The notes: generated by a model from the letters alone, not told the origin. Counted from the stretch's first letter, positions 1 to 9,480 are shown. The stretch is 64,000 nt of DNA from Saprospiraceae bacterium (GCA_019187225.1 JABAQQ010000009.1:52546-116545); one strand, 5' to 3'. A program made the numbers and translations.

Positions 1-137
1 AACTGATGACGGCTTTTTACCGCAATATGCTGGAGGGGAACATGTCCGTTCGGCAGGCGCTGCACGCGGCACAGGAGGAGATGCGGCAGAAGCGGTACGA
101 GCCGTATTACTGGGCGGGGTTCGTGCTGGTCGAGTGA
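1..137 (+). CDS. C-terminal end of a TPR-CHAT protease (cut by window edge)
   Basis: Only the last 45 codons are present, in the frame that starts at base 3, ending with TGA at 135-137. The translated tail (FYRNMLEG, then VRQALHAAQEEMRQ, then WAGFVLVE) is almost identical to the ends of the two complete TPR-CHAT proteins downstream, so this is a third member of the same tandem family. In those paralogues this tail closes the CHAT caspase-like domain. The catalytic His and Cys would lie left of the window. Certain as a family member; nothing can be said about its N-terminal part. Confidence 0.9.
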   Translation, partial: LMTAFYRNMLEGNMSVRQALHAAQEEMRQKRYEPYYWAGFVLVE

Positions 138-207
138 CTACGACTGGTTTAACCGCCGTAGCCTTCCTGCCTGAATCGAGATGATGGAAGGTAAAAGCAA
201 AGACGGT

Positions 208-313
208 TAAAAGCGGGGTTCGTGCTGGTCGAGTGACGGCGGTTAAAAAATAAGTTCTCACATTCCTCCCCACCGTGTCATTCTGAGCGCAGCGAAGAAT
301 CCGGCCAAGAGGC
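208..313 (+). repeat. CHAT-cassette downstream flank repeat, copy 1
   Basis: Bases 213-236 repeat exactly the last 24 bases of the CHAT gene that ends at 137 (coding AGFVLVE plus stop), so a piece of the gene end was duplicated behind itself. What follows (GGCGGTTAAAAAATAAG, then GTGTCATTCTGAGCGCAGCG) is matched at about 80 percent by 6540-6641, behind the last CHAT gene. The GTCATTCTGAGCG-CGAAGAATC word resembles a dispersed intergenic repeat seen in many bacteria. The remaining spacer to the next start (382) holds only a leader also found before the second gene (TTACATTACAACTTC, then GAACGATATGAAAAAG). Confidence 0.75.
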
Positions 314-381
314 AATTGACATTCAGACACTTATACAGAATTCCCTTGCGCACTTTACATTACAACTTCCATTCGAACGAT

Positions 382-3300
382 ATGAAAAAGACATTTTTTC
401 CCGCCGGGTTACTTTTCGCTTTCTGCTTTTCGGTTTTTGGACAGGTGGACTCTGCGGCGGTGGTGCGGGAAGTGGACAGCCTCATTCAAGTCTCTCTCTC
501 CCACACAGGTAAGCGAGACTTCGACAAAGCCCTCGAAGTGAATGCCTTTGCTGAAAAACTGGCCTTGGGAAAATTAGGCCGGGAGTCGGCGGCTTATAGT
601 AATACCTGCAATAATCACGGCGTAGTTCTTTATTTAAGAGGAGACAAACCAGAGACAGAAAAATGGTGGCAAGAAACCAAAGACATTCGGGAAAAAGTAT
701 TTGGAACAAAACATCCCATGTATGCCAAAATCCTGCATAACCTGGCGATACTCTATGTAGATATGGGTAGCTTCGAAAAAGCCGAACCGCTCTACCTTGA
801 ATCTAAGGCAATACGGGAAAAGGTATTGGGAAAAGAAAATCTTGACTATGCCTGGAGTCTGAACAATTTAGCAAACCTGTATTGGAAAATAGGCAAATAT
901 GAAAAAGCCGAGCCGCTATATCTTGAATCTAAAGCAATCCGGGAAAAAGTATTGGGAAAAGAACATCCCGACTATGCCGCAAGCCTGAACAACCTTGCGG
1001 TTCTGTATTGGAGCATGGGCAATTATGAAAAATCCGAACCGGTCCATCTTGAATCCATAGGCATCCGGGAAAAAGCATTGGGAAAAGAACATCCTGACTA
1101 TGCCGCAAGCCTGAACAATTTGGCAAGTTTGTATTACGAAATGGGTAATTATGAACAATCCGAACTGCTCCACCTCGAAGCCAAAACCATCTATGAAAAA
1201 GCATTGGGAAAAGAGCATCCCGACTATGCGGCAAGCCTGACCAATCTGGCAATTATATATCAAAATATGGGTAGTTATGAAAAAGTCGAGCCGCTCTTCC
1301 TCGAAACTAAAGCCATCCGCGAAAAAGTACTGGGTAAAGAACATCCCGACTATGCCGCAAGCGTGAGCAACCTTGCGAGTTTGTATTACCAAATGGGCAA
1401 TTATATGAAATTTGAGCCACTCTGCCTCGAATCCAAAGCCATCTGGGAAAAAGCATTGGGTAAGGAGCACCCAGAATATGCTATAAGTATAGATGGCTTG
1501 GCACTTTTGTATAAGGCGATGGGTAATTATGATAAAGCAGAGCCGCTCTTTCTCGAATCCAAAACAATTCGGGAAAAAGCATTAGGTAAGGAACATCCCA
1601 TCTATGCCACAAGCCTGAACAACCTGGCGATTCTGTTTGTGAACATGGGCAAATATGAAAAAGCCGAGCCGCTATATCTTGAAGGTATGACAATCCAGGA
1701 GAAGGTATTGGGAAAAGAACACCCTGACTATGCAGCAAGCCTGAACTACCTGGCGATTTTGAATTGGACTATTGGAGACCTCGATGCAGCCCAATCCTTA
1801 TTACTGAAGTCTGGAGGAATTGAAAAATCGCTGCTCCTCAAAGCAACCCGATACCTTTCCGAACGGGAGCTATCTTCTTATACCCGGAAATTCACCGATG
1901 TCCTGAACCAAAGTTATTCTTTTACGCTATTTCGCCCTGATATATCCAGTACCTCCTACGACAACACCCTATTCTACAAAGGATTTCTCTTAAACGCCGC
2001 CTCACACGCAAGAAATCTGGCACTATCCAACCCGCCAGCAACTGATGACTACATCCGCCTCAAATCCTTCCACCGCCGCCTCGCCTCCGAATATTCCAAG
2101 CCCATCGCCGAACGAAAAAACGTCGCCGAACTCGAAGAAAAAGCCAACACCCTCGAAAAAGAACTCACCCGCAGCGTCGCTGGCTTCGGTGAAGCCCTCC
2201 GCCAGGTCAACTGGCAGGAAGTGCAGGCCGCTCTAAAATCCGGCGAAGCTGCCATCGAATTTATACGTTTTCACTACCGCAATCCCAACCCGACAGACAG
2301 TACGCTCTACGCCGCCCTGCTCCTGAAACCCGGCATGGCAAGCCCCGCCTTCATTGGCCTTTTCGAAGAAAAACAACTCGATGCCTTGCTCGCCCCGCTC
2401 GCCGCACAGGGTAGCAGCGGCCTGAACGAACTCTATGGCGGTCTGACAGGACAATCGCTCTACCGCCTGCTCTGGTCGCCACTGGAACCTCATCTTGCAG
2501 GTGTAAAAACCGTTTATTATTCGCCTGCCGGCCTCCTGCACCGGCTCAACCTGAACGCCATCCCTTCCGGTAAGCTCGACGAAACCATCGGAAAACGCCA
2601 TGCGCTCTCGATGCTCGGCAGTACCCGTTCACTCGCCGGAGGAACGAAGGCGAGGCAACTGATAACTTCTCTCGCCTTCGCCGAGGCTATGGCGGGTAAA
2701 CCTGCTACTGCCACTGTCTTCGGCGGCATCCGATACGATATGGATTCCACCGCTATCAAAGCCGACAACCCGAGCGGCCTTGCCAGTCGCAACCGGGGAC
2801 TTTCCTTCTCCCAAACCGACTCGATGTCGAGGGGCGGCACGTGGGAATACTTGAAACACTCCGACAAAGAAGCCGGCAACATCCAATCGCTGCTACAAAA
2901 GGCTGGTTTTCAGGCAGATGTGCAAAAAGGTTATGCCGCCACTGAAGAAGCATTTAAACAATTGGGCAAAGACAAACCCTCTCCCCGCCTCCTGCACATC
3001 TCCACGCACGGCTTCTTCTTCCCCGACCCACAGGACAATCCGAAATCTGCAATCCCCAATCCGCAATCGGAAGCGCCCGTGTTCAAGATCAGCGACCACC
3101 CCATGATCCGCTCCGGCCTCATACTTGCCGGCGGCAACCACGCCTGGAAAACCGGCCAACCGCTCGGCAACCGCGAGGACGGCATTCTGACGGCCTATGA
3201 GATCAGCCAACTCGACTTGCGCAACACCGATCTGGTAGTGCTTTCTGCCTGCGAGACGGGGCTGGGCCAGATCGAGGGCAACGAGGGCGTGTATGGCCTG

Positions 3301-3513
3301 CAACGCGCATTCAAGATCGCCGGAGCGAAGCACCTCGTCATGTCGCTCTGGCAAGTGCCCGACTACCAGACCCAGGAACTAATGACCGCTTTTTACCGCA
3401 ATATGCTGGAAGGGAAAATGCCCGTCCGGCAGGCGCTGCACGCGGCGCAGGAGGAGATGCGGCAGAAAAGGTATGAGCCGTATTACTGGGCGGGGTTCGT
3501 GCTGGTGGAGTGA
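382..3513 (+). CDS. Exported TPR-CHAT caspase-like protease, copy A
   Basis: A 1043-residue protein. The ATG at 382 is chosen because it opens a clean Sec signal peptide (MKKTFFPAGLLFAFCFSVFG); the frame is open upstream only through a TTG. Residues about 75-490 are nine to ten tandem 42-residue tetratricopeptide units (YEKAEPLYLES, IREKVLGKEHPDYA, SLNNLA), a superhelical protein-binding scaffold. The last third is a CHAT domain, a clan CD cysteine peptidase fold related to caspases and separase. The expected dyad is visible: His876 in HISTHG and Cys957 in LSACETG. CHAT enzymes usually cleave a specific protein partner once triggered; the signal peptide puts this one outside the cytoplasm, so it is unlike CRISPR-linked TPR-CHAT. 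Substrate unknown. Residues encoded near 2670-2700 and 3045-3072 are low-complexity insertions that differ from copy B. Confidence 0.9.
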   Translation: MKKTFFPAGLLFAFCFSVFGQVDSAAVVREVDSLIQVSLSHTGKRDFDKALEVNAFAEKLALGKLGRESAAYSNTCNNHGVVLYLRGDKPETEKWWQETKDIREKVFGTKHPMYAKILHNLAILYVDMGSFEKAEPLYLESKAIREKVLGKENLDYAWSLNNLANLYWKIGKYEKAEPLYLESKAIREKVLGKEHPDYAASLNNLAVLYWSMGNYEKSEPVHLESIGIREKALGKEHPDYAASLNNLASLYYEMGNYEQSELLHLEAKTIYEKALGKEHPDYAASLTNLAIIYQNMGSYEKVEPLFLETKAIREKVLGKEHPDYAASVSNLASLYYQMGNYMKFEPLCLESKAIWEKALGKEHPEYAISIDGLALLYKAMGNYDKAEPLFLESKTIREKALGKEHPIYATSLNNLAILFVNMGKYEKAEPLYLEGMTIQEKVLGKEHPDYAASLNYLAILNWTIGDLDAAQSLLLKSGGIEKSLLLKATRYLSERELSSYTRKFTDVLNQSYSFTLFRPDISSTSYDNTLFYKGFLLNAASHARNLALSNPPATDDYIRLKSFHRRLASEYSKPIAERKNVAELEEKANTLEKELTRSVAGFGEALRQVNWQEVQAALKSGEAAIEFIRFHYRNPNPTDSTLYAALLLKPGMASPAFIGLFEEKQLDALLAPLAAQGSSGLNELYGGLTGQSLYRLLWSPLEPHLAGVKTVYYSPAGLLHRLNLNAIPSGKLDETIGKRHALSMLGSTRSLAGGTKARQLITSLAFAEAMAGKPATATVFGGIRYDMDSTAIKADNPSGLASRNRGLSFSQTDSMSRGGTWEYLKHSDKEAGNIQSLLQKAGFQADVQKGYAATEEAFKQLGKDKPSPRLLHISTHGFFFPDPQDNPKSAIPNPQSEAPVFKISDHPMIRSGLILAGGNHAWKTGQPLGNREDGILTAYEISQLDLRNTDLVVLSACETGLGQIEGNEGVYGLQRAFKIAGAKHLVMSLWQVPDYQTQELMTAFYRNMLEGKMPVRQALHAAQEEMRQKRYEPYYWAGFVLVE

Positions 3514-3556
3514 CTTCGATCGGCTACCATTACATTACAACTTCAATTTGAACGAT

Positions 3557-6529
3557 ATGAAAAAGATACTTTCCCCCTTCTTGTTTCTTTTCGCTTTCTG
3601 CTTTTCGGGTTTTGGGCAAGTCGACTCTTCAGCGGTGGTGCGAGAGGTGGACAGCCTCATAAATCTTTCTACCAAGTTGAGTTGGCAACAAAAATATATA
3701 GAGGCATTGCAAGTTGTCGAAGCGGCAGAAAGCAAGGCAAGGCAATTTTTTGGGGAAGACAATTCGCTCTTCGCTGCTTGTTTGAATGCTCATTATGGAA
3801 TATTTTTAAAGATGGAACGCTTCGCTGATGCCGAGTCGCTTGCGATCAGAGCATGCGCCATCTGGAGAAAAACACTTGGGGATCTTCATCCCGACTATGC
3901 CGGTTCGCTTATGAATTTGGCCACCATATACAGATTCACTGATCGTTACGAAAAAGCGGAAAAGATATTTGAGGAAGCTGTAATAGTTTTTGAAAAAGGT
4001 GGAAACCTCAACCATAAAAATTATGCCGGTTGCCTGAACAACATGGCAGGTTTGTATCGAATGTGGGGTAATTTTGAAAAAGCCGAGCCGTTGTATTTGA
4101 AATCGCTGGCAATACGCGCTGCTTTATTGGGCAAAGAGAGCCCGGATTATGCCGGATCGCTGATCAACTTGTCAAACCTGTACCGTAATCTGGGCGACTA
4201 TAATAAAGCAAAACAGTTGCTGATTGAAGCCAAAGACATTTTTGAGGTAAAATTGAACAACCGCACCCATCAGTATTACACGAACGGCCTTGTCAATTTA
4301 GGTCTGACTTATAAAGATATGGGCGACAGCGAAAAAGCCGAAACGCTTTTTCTGGAGGCCAAATCTATCTGGGACAGCTTAAGGGGAGTAAATAGCCCAA
4401 TCACTTTTGGCGTACTATTAAACCTTTCTGCGGTTTACAGGGATCGAGGAGACTATGAAAAGGCGGAAGAATACCTGAACACTTGCAGAACGATTTGTGA
4501 AAACACGTGGGGAAGGGATTCCTGGGAGTTTTCAAGTGTTTTATCGCACCTCGCGTTTGTTTATGTCCTTAGAAAAAATTACGAAAAAGCGGAACAGTTT
4601 TACCATGAGTCAACGGCCATTATAGAAAAAACGCGAGGGAAAAAACACCCGGAATATGCACATAATCTGTTGGCATTAGCTTATTTTTATGAAAAAGAAT
4701 TCCGGTATTCCGAAGCGGACTCGCTTTCGGCAGAGGCATGCGCCTTGCAACAAGCCCATTTAGTCAAATCCGTCGCCTTCCTTTCCGAACGCGAACTTTC
4801 CACTTATATTAAAACTTTTGAACACCGTAATAATGGGTTACTGAGGGCAGTAACAGTCCGCTTTGTCCGCAATGCCGAGAGCGGTAACTTGCCTGCCGTC
4901 TGCTTCGACCAAATCCTGTTTTACAAAGGATTCCTGCTGAACGCGGCAAGGCGGATCAATGCGCTGCCTGAATCCGACACTATAACGGTCGAAAAGTATA
5001 ACCTTTTGAAATACTATCTTCGAAGCCTCGCCAAAGAGTACTCCAGGCCCATCTTGAAACGTGACACCGCAACAGTCACCGTTCTTGAAGAAAAAGTCAT
5101 TGCCCTCGAAAAAGAACTCGCCCGAAGTATAGTAGGCTTCGGCGAAGCACTTCGCCAAGTCAACTGGCAGGAAGTGCAAGCCACCCTGAAACCTGATGAA
5201 GCCGCCATCGAATTTGTCCGTTTCCAGTTTTATTACCCTAACCCCACCGACAGCACGCTCTACGCCGCCCTGCTCCTGAAACCCGGCATGGCAAGCCCCG
5301 CCTTCATTGGCCTTTTCGAAGAAAAACAACTCAACACATTGCTTGCCTCGCTCTCCGAACAAGGCAGCAGCGGCCTCAACGAACTCTACAGCGGACAGGC
5401 AGGTCAATCGGTCTACCAATTGCTCTGGGCGCCGCTGGAACCGCATCTGGCAGGCGTGAAAACTGTTTATTATTCACCTGCCGGCCTCCTGCACCGGCTC
5501 AACCTGAACGCCATCCCTTCCGGTAAGCTCGACGAAACCATCGGAAAACGCCATGCGCTCTCGATGCTCGGCAGTACCCGTTCACTCGCCGGAGGAACGA
5601 AGGCGAGGCAACTGATAACCGCCACTGCTCCCCCCTTCGCCTTTACCCGCCAAAATCAGGATGGCGGCGGGGAGGCTACGGCTGGTAAAACTGCCACTGT
5701 CTTCGGCGGCATCCGATACGATATGGATTCCACCGCTATCAAAGCCGACAACCCGAGCGGCCTTGCCAGTCGCAACCGGGGACTTTCCTTCTCCCAAACC
5801 GACTCCACGCTTCGAGGCGGCGCCTGGGAATACCTCAAATATTCGGAAAAGGAAGCCGACAACATCCAATCCCTCTTGCAAAAAGCAGGTTTTCAGACAG
5901 ATGTGCAAAAAGGTTATGCCGCCACTGAAGAAGCATTTAAACAATTGGGCAAAGACAAACCCTCTCCCCACATCCTGCACATTTCCACGCACGGCTTTTT
6001 CTTTCCTGACCCACAAGATAATCCGCCTTCGGTCGCCATAGGCTTGCCGCAGGTGACACAATCCGCAATCCACAATCCACAATCGGAAGCGCCCGTGTTC
6101 AAGATCAGCGACCACCCGATGATCCGCTCCGGTCTGATCCTCGCCGGAGGCAACCACGCCTGGAAAACCGGCCAACCGCTCGGCAACCGGGAAGACGGCA
6201 TCCTGACGGCCTACGAGATCAGCCAACTCGACCTGCGCAACACCGACCTCGTGGTCCTCTCCGCCTGCGAAACGGGGCTGGGTCAGATCGAGGGCAACGA
6301 AGGCGTCTATGGCCTGCAACGCGCGTTCAAAATCGCCGGAGCGAAAAACCTCGTCATGTCGCTCTGGCAAGTGCCGGACTACCAGACGCAGGAACTGATG
6401 ACGGCTTTTTACCGCAATATGCTGGAAGGGAAAATGCCCGTGCGGCAGGCGCTGCACGCGGCGCAGGAGGAGATGCGGCAGAAAAGGTATGAGCCGTATT
6501 TCTGGGCAGGGTTCGTGCTGGTGGAGTGA
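3557..6529 (+). CDS. Exported TPR-CHAT caspase-like protease, copy B
   Basis: A 990-residue paralogue of the preceding gene, 43 bases behind it and preceded by the same leader. The ATG at 3557 gives a signal peptide (MKKILSPFLFLFAFCFSGFG). TPR units fill about residues 60-420 but are far more diverged than in copy A and one or two units fewer. The CHAT half is nearly identical: long blocks of DNA (about 5480-5625 and 5690-5803) match copy A almost base for base. The dyad is His812 (HISTHG) and Cys904 (LSACETG). Against copy A it has an extra stretch at about 5630-5690 (TAPPFAFTRQNQDGGG) and another at 6024-6056, both low-complexity. Diverged sensor plus conserved protease suggests different triggers for a shared cleavage activity; that is inference. 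Confidence 0.9.
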   Translation: MKKILSPFLFLFAFCFSGFGQVDSSAVVREVDSLINLSTKLSWQQKYIEALQVVEAAESKARQFFGEDNSLFAACLNAHYGIFLKMERFADAESLAIRACAIWRKTLGDLHPDYAGSLMNLATIYRFTDRYEKAEKIFEEAVIVFEKGGNLNHKNYAGCLNNMAGLYRMWGNFEKAEPLYLKSLAIRAALLGKESPDYAGSLINLSNLYRNLGDYNKAKQLLIEAKDIFEVKLNNRTHQYYTNGLVNLGLTYKDMGDSEKAETLFLEAKSIWDSLRGVNSPITFGVLLNLSAVYRDRGDYEKAEEYLNTCRTICENTWGRDSWEFSSVLSHLAFVYVLRKNYEKAEQFYHESTAIIEKTRGKKHPEYAHNLLALAYFYEKEFRYSEADSLSAEACALQQAHLVKSVAFLSERELSTYIKTFEHRNNGLLRAVTVRFVRNAESGNLPAVCFDQILFYKGFLLNAARRINALPESDTITVEKYNLLKYYLRSLAKEYSRPILKRDTATVTVLEEKVIALEKELARSIVGFGEALRQVNWQEVQATLKPDEAAIEFVRFQFYYPNPTDSTLYAALLLKPGMASPAFIGLFEEKQLNTLLASLSEQGSSGLNELYSGQAGQSVYQLLWAPLEPHLAGVKTVYYSPAGLLHRLNLNAIPSGKLDETIGKRHALSMLGSTRSLAGGTKARQLITATAPPFAFTRQNQDGGGEATAGKTATVFGGIRYDMDSTAIKADNPSGLASRNRGLSFSQTDSTLRGGAWEYLKYSEKEADNIQSLLQKAGFQTDVQKGYAATEEAFKQLGKDKPSPHILHISTHGFFFPDPQDNPPSVAIGLPQVTQSAIHNPQSEAPVFKISDHPMIRSGLILAGGNHAWKTGQPLGNREDGILTAYEISQLDLRNTDLVVLSACETGLGQIEGNEGVYGLQRAFKIAGAKNLVMSLWQVPDYQTQELMTAFYRNMLEGKMPVRQALHAAQEEMRQKRYEPYFWAGFVLVE

Positions 6530-6874
6530 CTTCGAAGAGTAAAAGCGGTGTTTGTCCTGGTCGGGTGAAGGCGGCTAAAAAATAAATTTTCAGATTCTTG
6601 CCCACTGTGTCATTCTGGGCCCAGCGAAGAATCTGGCCAGGAGTGACTGATAATCAACCGCTTGAACAGATTTCTCTTGCGTCGGAATGACAACCCTGGA
6701 AGAAAAAAGTGTAAGTTTATTCTACAGGCATTCCTTATTTCAAAAAGACGCACCCTGCCGTCCACATTTTCCAGCTTGCCTACAACAATCGGGAAAAGTA
6801 TAACCGCTTTTAAAACGGTGTAAGATGTCGCTTCAAAACTTCACCGGATCACTCTTTAAATCACCCCACCCATC
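6530..6874. other. Gene-free stretch behind the CHAT array: flank repeat plus upstream module
   Basis: Bases 6540-6641 are the second copy of the CHAT downstream flank (compare 208-313), including a decayed gene-end duplicate at 6545-6568. The segment TGTCATTCTGGG to GAAGAATCT (6606-6633) is partly complementary to 6669-6693 (AGATTTCTCTTGCGTCGG, then AATGACA), making a long imperfect hairpin that could end CHAT transcription. Bases 6734-6799 are listed separately. A near-palindrome, ACCGCTTTTAAAACGGT, lies at about 6802-6818 before the next gene and could be an operator. No open frame here looks real. Confidence 0.6.
6734..6799 (+). promoter_or_regulatory. Shared upstream module, copy 1 (of 3)
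   Basis: The pattern is TTTCAAAAA, about 10 bases, CCGTCCACATTT, 8-9 bases, then ACAACAATCGGGAAAA. It recurs at 9481-9550 and 11131-11200 and each time precedes a gene by 26-76 bases. Here it lies 76 bases before the beta-helix gene. Function unknown: a promoter or operator region, a leader RNA, or a recombination boundary are all possible. Confidence 0.6.
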
Positions 6875-8629
6875 ATGAATCCAATTCCAAGCACCCAAGC
6901 CAGCCATGCTGCGCCAAAATTGCCCACCAAAATCGAGGACGTTTTTACCTGGCGGCTTCAGATTGCTTTATACCTTTCACTCTTGCTGCCCTGTATGGCC
7001 TTGTTTCATTTTGACGAGAACAACCGTGCGCCTTGTACCAACGTCCGGAATTTCGGCGCCAGGGGTGACGGCCTTACCGACGACACCGATGCCATACACC
7101 GGGCCTTCGCAGCGGCCACTACCTGTGTCTGTTTTCCGCCGGGAGTTTATCTGATCGACCCCGATTCGACGCCCAGCCGCCGCATGGACATCATCCGCAG
7201 CAGCATGACCGTAAAAGGAGTGCGGGGAAAGTCAGCATTGAAAATCAAAGACAACAGTATAGTGGCGCGTTCCACTTCGGATGGCAACCGTTACGAGCAA
7301 CTTCTATTGGGAAACAAGTTTACCGGCATAGCAAATCCTACTACCAATGTCACGGTGCAAGACCTCATCTTCGATTGCAACTACCGGGGCAATGAGTTGG
7401 AAGTCAACAAAAGAGAAAATGGCACCTCCGGAGTATTTTTCAATGTCGTCGAGGTGCTGCGGGTAAAAAACTGTGTGTTTCTGAATGCCCCCAAAGTCGG
7501 CTTGGGGCTCAGCATCTGCAGAAAAAGCGAGATAACGGACAATTATTTCTATGATGTTGGTCAAGGCAAATTCAATGCTGACGCGATACAAACCAATGGG
7601 TGCGTGGACACACAGATATCCGGCAATGTGTTGGAAAACGTGGGCGAAGGCATCTTTTGCCAACATTTTGCCGGCAATCCAGATGATCCCAATTTACAAC
7701 CCGTTCCCAGTGCAGAGGCAATGGTTTACAGGAACAGGATTTCCACCTTAGATTCCGGGCAAATTTCCGCTATCAAAAGCTATGTTCATGCCAGGACGCT
7801 TGCAAAAATCAAAGCAGGCAGCCTGATGCAGTACAACAAGGCCGGAAGAGCCATTGGCTCAAGTATCGGTATCCTTTCCAATAACAGCAAGGTGTATGAC
7901 AACAAGATAGTACAACACCTCGGCATCTCCGTGCAGGCCCTGAAAGGCCATGGCGACCTTTCAACCACCAACGTTGAGGTAAGGGACAACACCCTGATCA
8001 GAAGCGCCACCATAAAGTATTTTGATCCGCAGCAAGGATTTATCCGCAACGTCAACGGCGCGTTGGTCGTGAAAGCGATAGGGCAAACCGTGAGCAATGT
8101 GAGGATGTATAAAAACACGGTTGATTCGCCTTTTCATTCCGGTTTTGATTTAATTGTCGGCGACGGGGGAGACACAAATGGCCCTCCAATAGGCACTTTT
8201 CCGGGAGTTATGAACAACATTACCTTAGAAAGAAACACCATCCGTGCTGCCTGCACGGATTTCCCCGTCAACCGGCAAGGCGCGGCGCTTAATTTTCGCA
8301 ATGCGAATGTGACAAACCCGGACGCCAGAAACAGGTTTCAAAACATCACCATCAGCAGAAATTTTTTGGGTTATGCCCGCAAATTTGGCTTGTGGCTGGA
8401 ACCCTGCATGGTGAATGTGAAAGTCGTCCAAAATACATTATCCGGTGGCCCTGATTCGGCGGGCAAAGTGATCGCCAGGGACGGCAGTTGCCTTCAGGAG
8501 ATCAACCAACCCAACACTTTTACACAGGCTCAACTGGATTGTTTGCTCACGCCTGGCGGCACTTGCGCTGGTTGCACCTCCAATCCAGCCAACTGCCCGT
8601 CTAACAAAAAGTGCGCTCCCTGCAATTAA
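6875..8629 (+). CDS. Right-handed beta-helix protein, pectate-lyase-3-like
   Basis: 584 residues. One hydrophobic segment (about residues 29-47, LQIALYLSLLLPCMALF) suggests an uncleaved anchor or a late signal. It is followed at about residue 57 by the pectate-lyase-superfamily opening NFGARGDGLTDDTDAIHRAF and VCFPPGVYLI, typical of glycan-depolymerising or phage-tail-like beta-helix proteins. The middle is a run of short strands rich in N-N-T and G (for example VTVQDLIFDCNYRGN, ITDNYFYDV, VRMYKNTV), as expected of helix rungs. The last 40 residues are Cys-rich (CLLTPGGTCAGC, then CPSNKKCAPC) and probably disulphide-bonded. No T9SS sorting domain is seen. Substrate cannot be read from sequence; polysaccharide binding or cleavage is the family expectation. 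Confidence 0.8.
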   Translation: MNPIPSTQASHAAPKLPTKIEDVFTWRLQIALYLSLLLPCMALFHFDENNRAPCTNVRNFGARGDGLTDDTDAIHRAFAAATTCVCFPPGVYLIDPDSTPSRRMDIIRSSMTVKGVRGKSALKIKDNSIVARSTSDGNRYEQLLLGNKFTGIANPTTNVTVQDLIFDCNYRGNELEVNKRENGTSGVFFNVVEVLRVKNCVFLNAPKVGLGLSICRKSEITDNYFYDVGQGKFNADAIQTNGCVDTQISGNVLENVGEGIFCQHFAGNPDDPNLQPVPSAEAMVYRNRISTLDSGQISAIKSYVHARTLAKIKAGSLMQYNKAGRAIGSSIGILSNNSKVYDNKIVQHLGISVQALKGHGDLSTTNVEVRDNTLIRSATIKYFDPQQGFIRNVNGALVVKAIGQTVSNVRMYKNTVDSPFHSGFDLIVGDGGDTNGPPIGTFPGVMNNITLERNTIRAACTDFPVNRQGAALNFRNANVTNPDARNRFQNITISRNFLGYARKFGLWLEPCMVNVKVVQNTLSGGPDSAGKVIARDGSCLQEINQPNTFTQAQLDCLLTPGGTCAGCTSNPANCPSNKKCAPCN

Positions 8630-8698
8630 TTCATATCAAAAATACCGAAGCCTTCTAAACCATCTAAACTTTACAAACCCTTCCAAATCAAATTTTAT

Positions 8699-9469
8699 AT
8701 GAACGCTCTATTGCTCAAATCGGAAATCGGCATCTTCAGGCGCATCATTTTTATTGCCGGCGCATTTTTCATCGCTTTTATCTGCTACAAAGCTTTAGAA
8801 GAAACAGGCGGGGGGGGCGTTGTTACCTGGTTGCTGGCGGGCGGCCTCGGGTTGTTCGCCTTGCTCTCTCTGACAGCGCCTATTTGGCTGGCGGAGATTT
8901 TTATCTACGAGGACCGTATCGTCGTCAAAAAAATCGGAGGCCTCTATTACAAAACCATCCTGCGCAGTGACATCACGCGTTTTGATGTAAAAAAGACCCC
9001 GAAAGTCATGTTGCTCCGGTTTTACAACGGCGATGAAAAGGTTTTCACCTTGTCTTCGGAGAATTACGAGAATTTTGAGGAGATGCGGGATTTATTGCTC
9101 AGGAAAATCCTAGTCCCGGGCAGCAACAGGCCTGGGAGTAAAAGGGAACAACCCGGCGAAACACCTTCTGACCTGGACAAGCAAGTATCGCCGTCCGCCA
9201 GAACCGCACACATTCAACTTCCGTTGATTCCCGAACTTCCGCACGACCACATCCTGAACATATATATTCAAGGTGCAAACAGTGCCACTGATATAGATGG
9301 AGGTTATGCAGCAACGCTGGTAGCAGCCTACACCCGCTATCTGGCTGAACGGCCCGATGTAAGAGGTGGCGCGGAATGGTTAAGTAAAGTACAGTCATTG
9401 GTTCTGGGTATTCCCGTTCAACAAGGCATTGCCAACAGTATCTATGTTGACCTGATTGAGATGGAGTGA
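8699..9469 (+). CDS. Unrecognised membrane protein with PH-like segment
   Basis: 256 residues. Two membrane segments lie near the N-terminus (about residues 14-34, IIFIAGAFFIAFICYKAL, and 39-66, WLLAGGLGLFALLSLTAP). Then a region of alternating strands, with IFIYEDRIVVKKIGGLYYKT and LLRFYNGDEKVFTLSSEN, resembles the bacterial PH-like fold often attached to two-helix membrane hairpins. The C-terminal 110 residues (after residue 150) are soluble and not recognised; they contain HILNIYIQGANSATDIDGGY. It follows the beta-helix gene by 69 bases on the same strand and its stop lies 11 bases before the second upstream module. No function is proposed. Confidence 0.6.
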   Translation: MNALLLKSEIGIFRRIIFIAGAFFIAFICYKALEETGGGGVVTWLLAGGLGLFALLSLTAPIWLAEIFIYEDRIVVKKIGGLYYKTILRSDITRFDVKKTPKVMLLRFYNGDEKVFTLSSENYENFEEMRDLLLRKILVPGSNRPGSKREQPGETPSDLDKQVSPSARTAHIQLPLIPELPHDHILNIYIQGANSATDIDGGYAATLVAAYTRYLAERPDVRGGAEWLSKVQSLVLGIPVQQGIANSIYVDLIEME

Positions 9470-9480
9470 ACAACGGCTTT

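Noticed and set aside
916-1470. Antisense frame of 184 codons across the TPR repeats
   Set aside because: It repeats with the 126-base TPR unit and has no independent support.
382-6529. CRISPR-linked TPR-CHAT (Csx29-like) system
   Set aside because: Both proteins have Sec signal peptides and no gRAMP effector or CRISPR array is present, so a craspase-type role is not supported.
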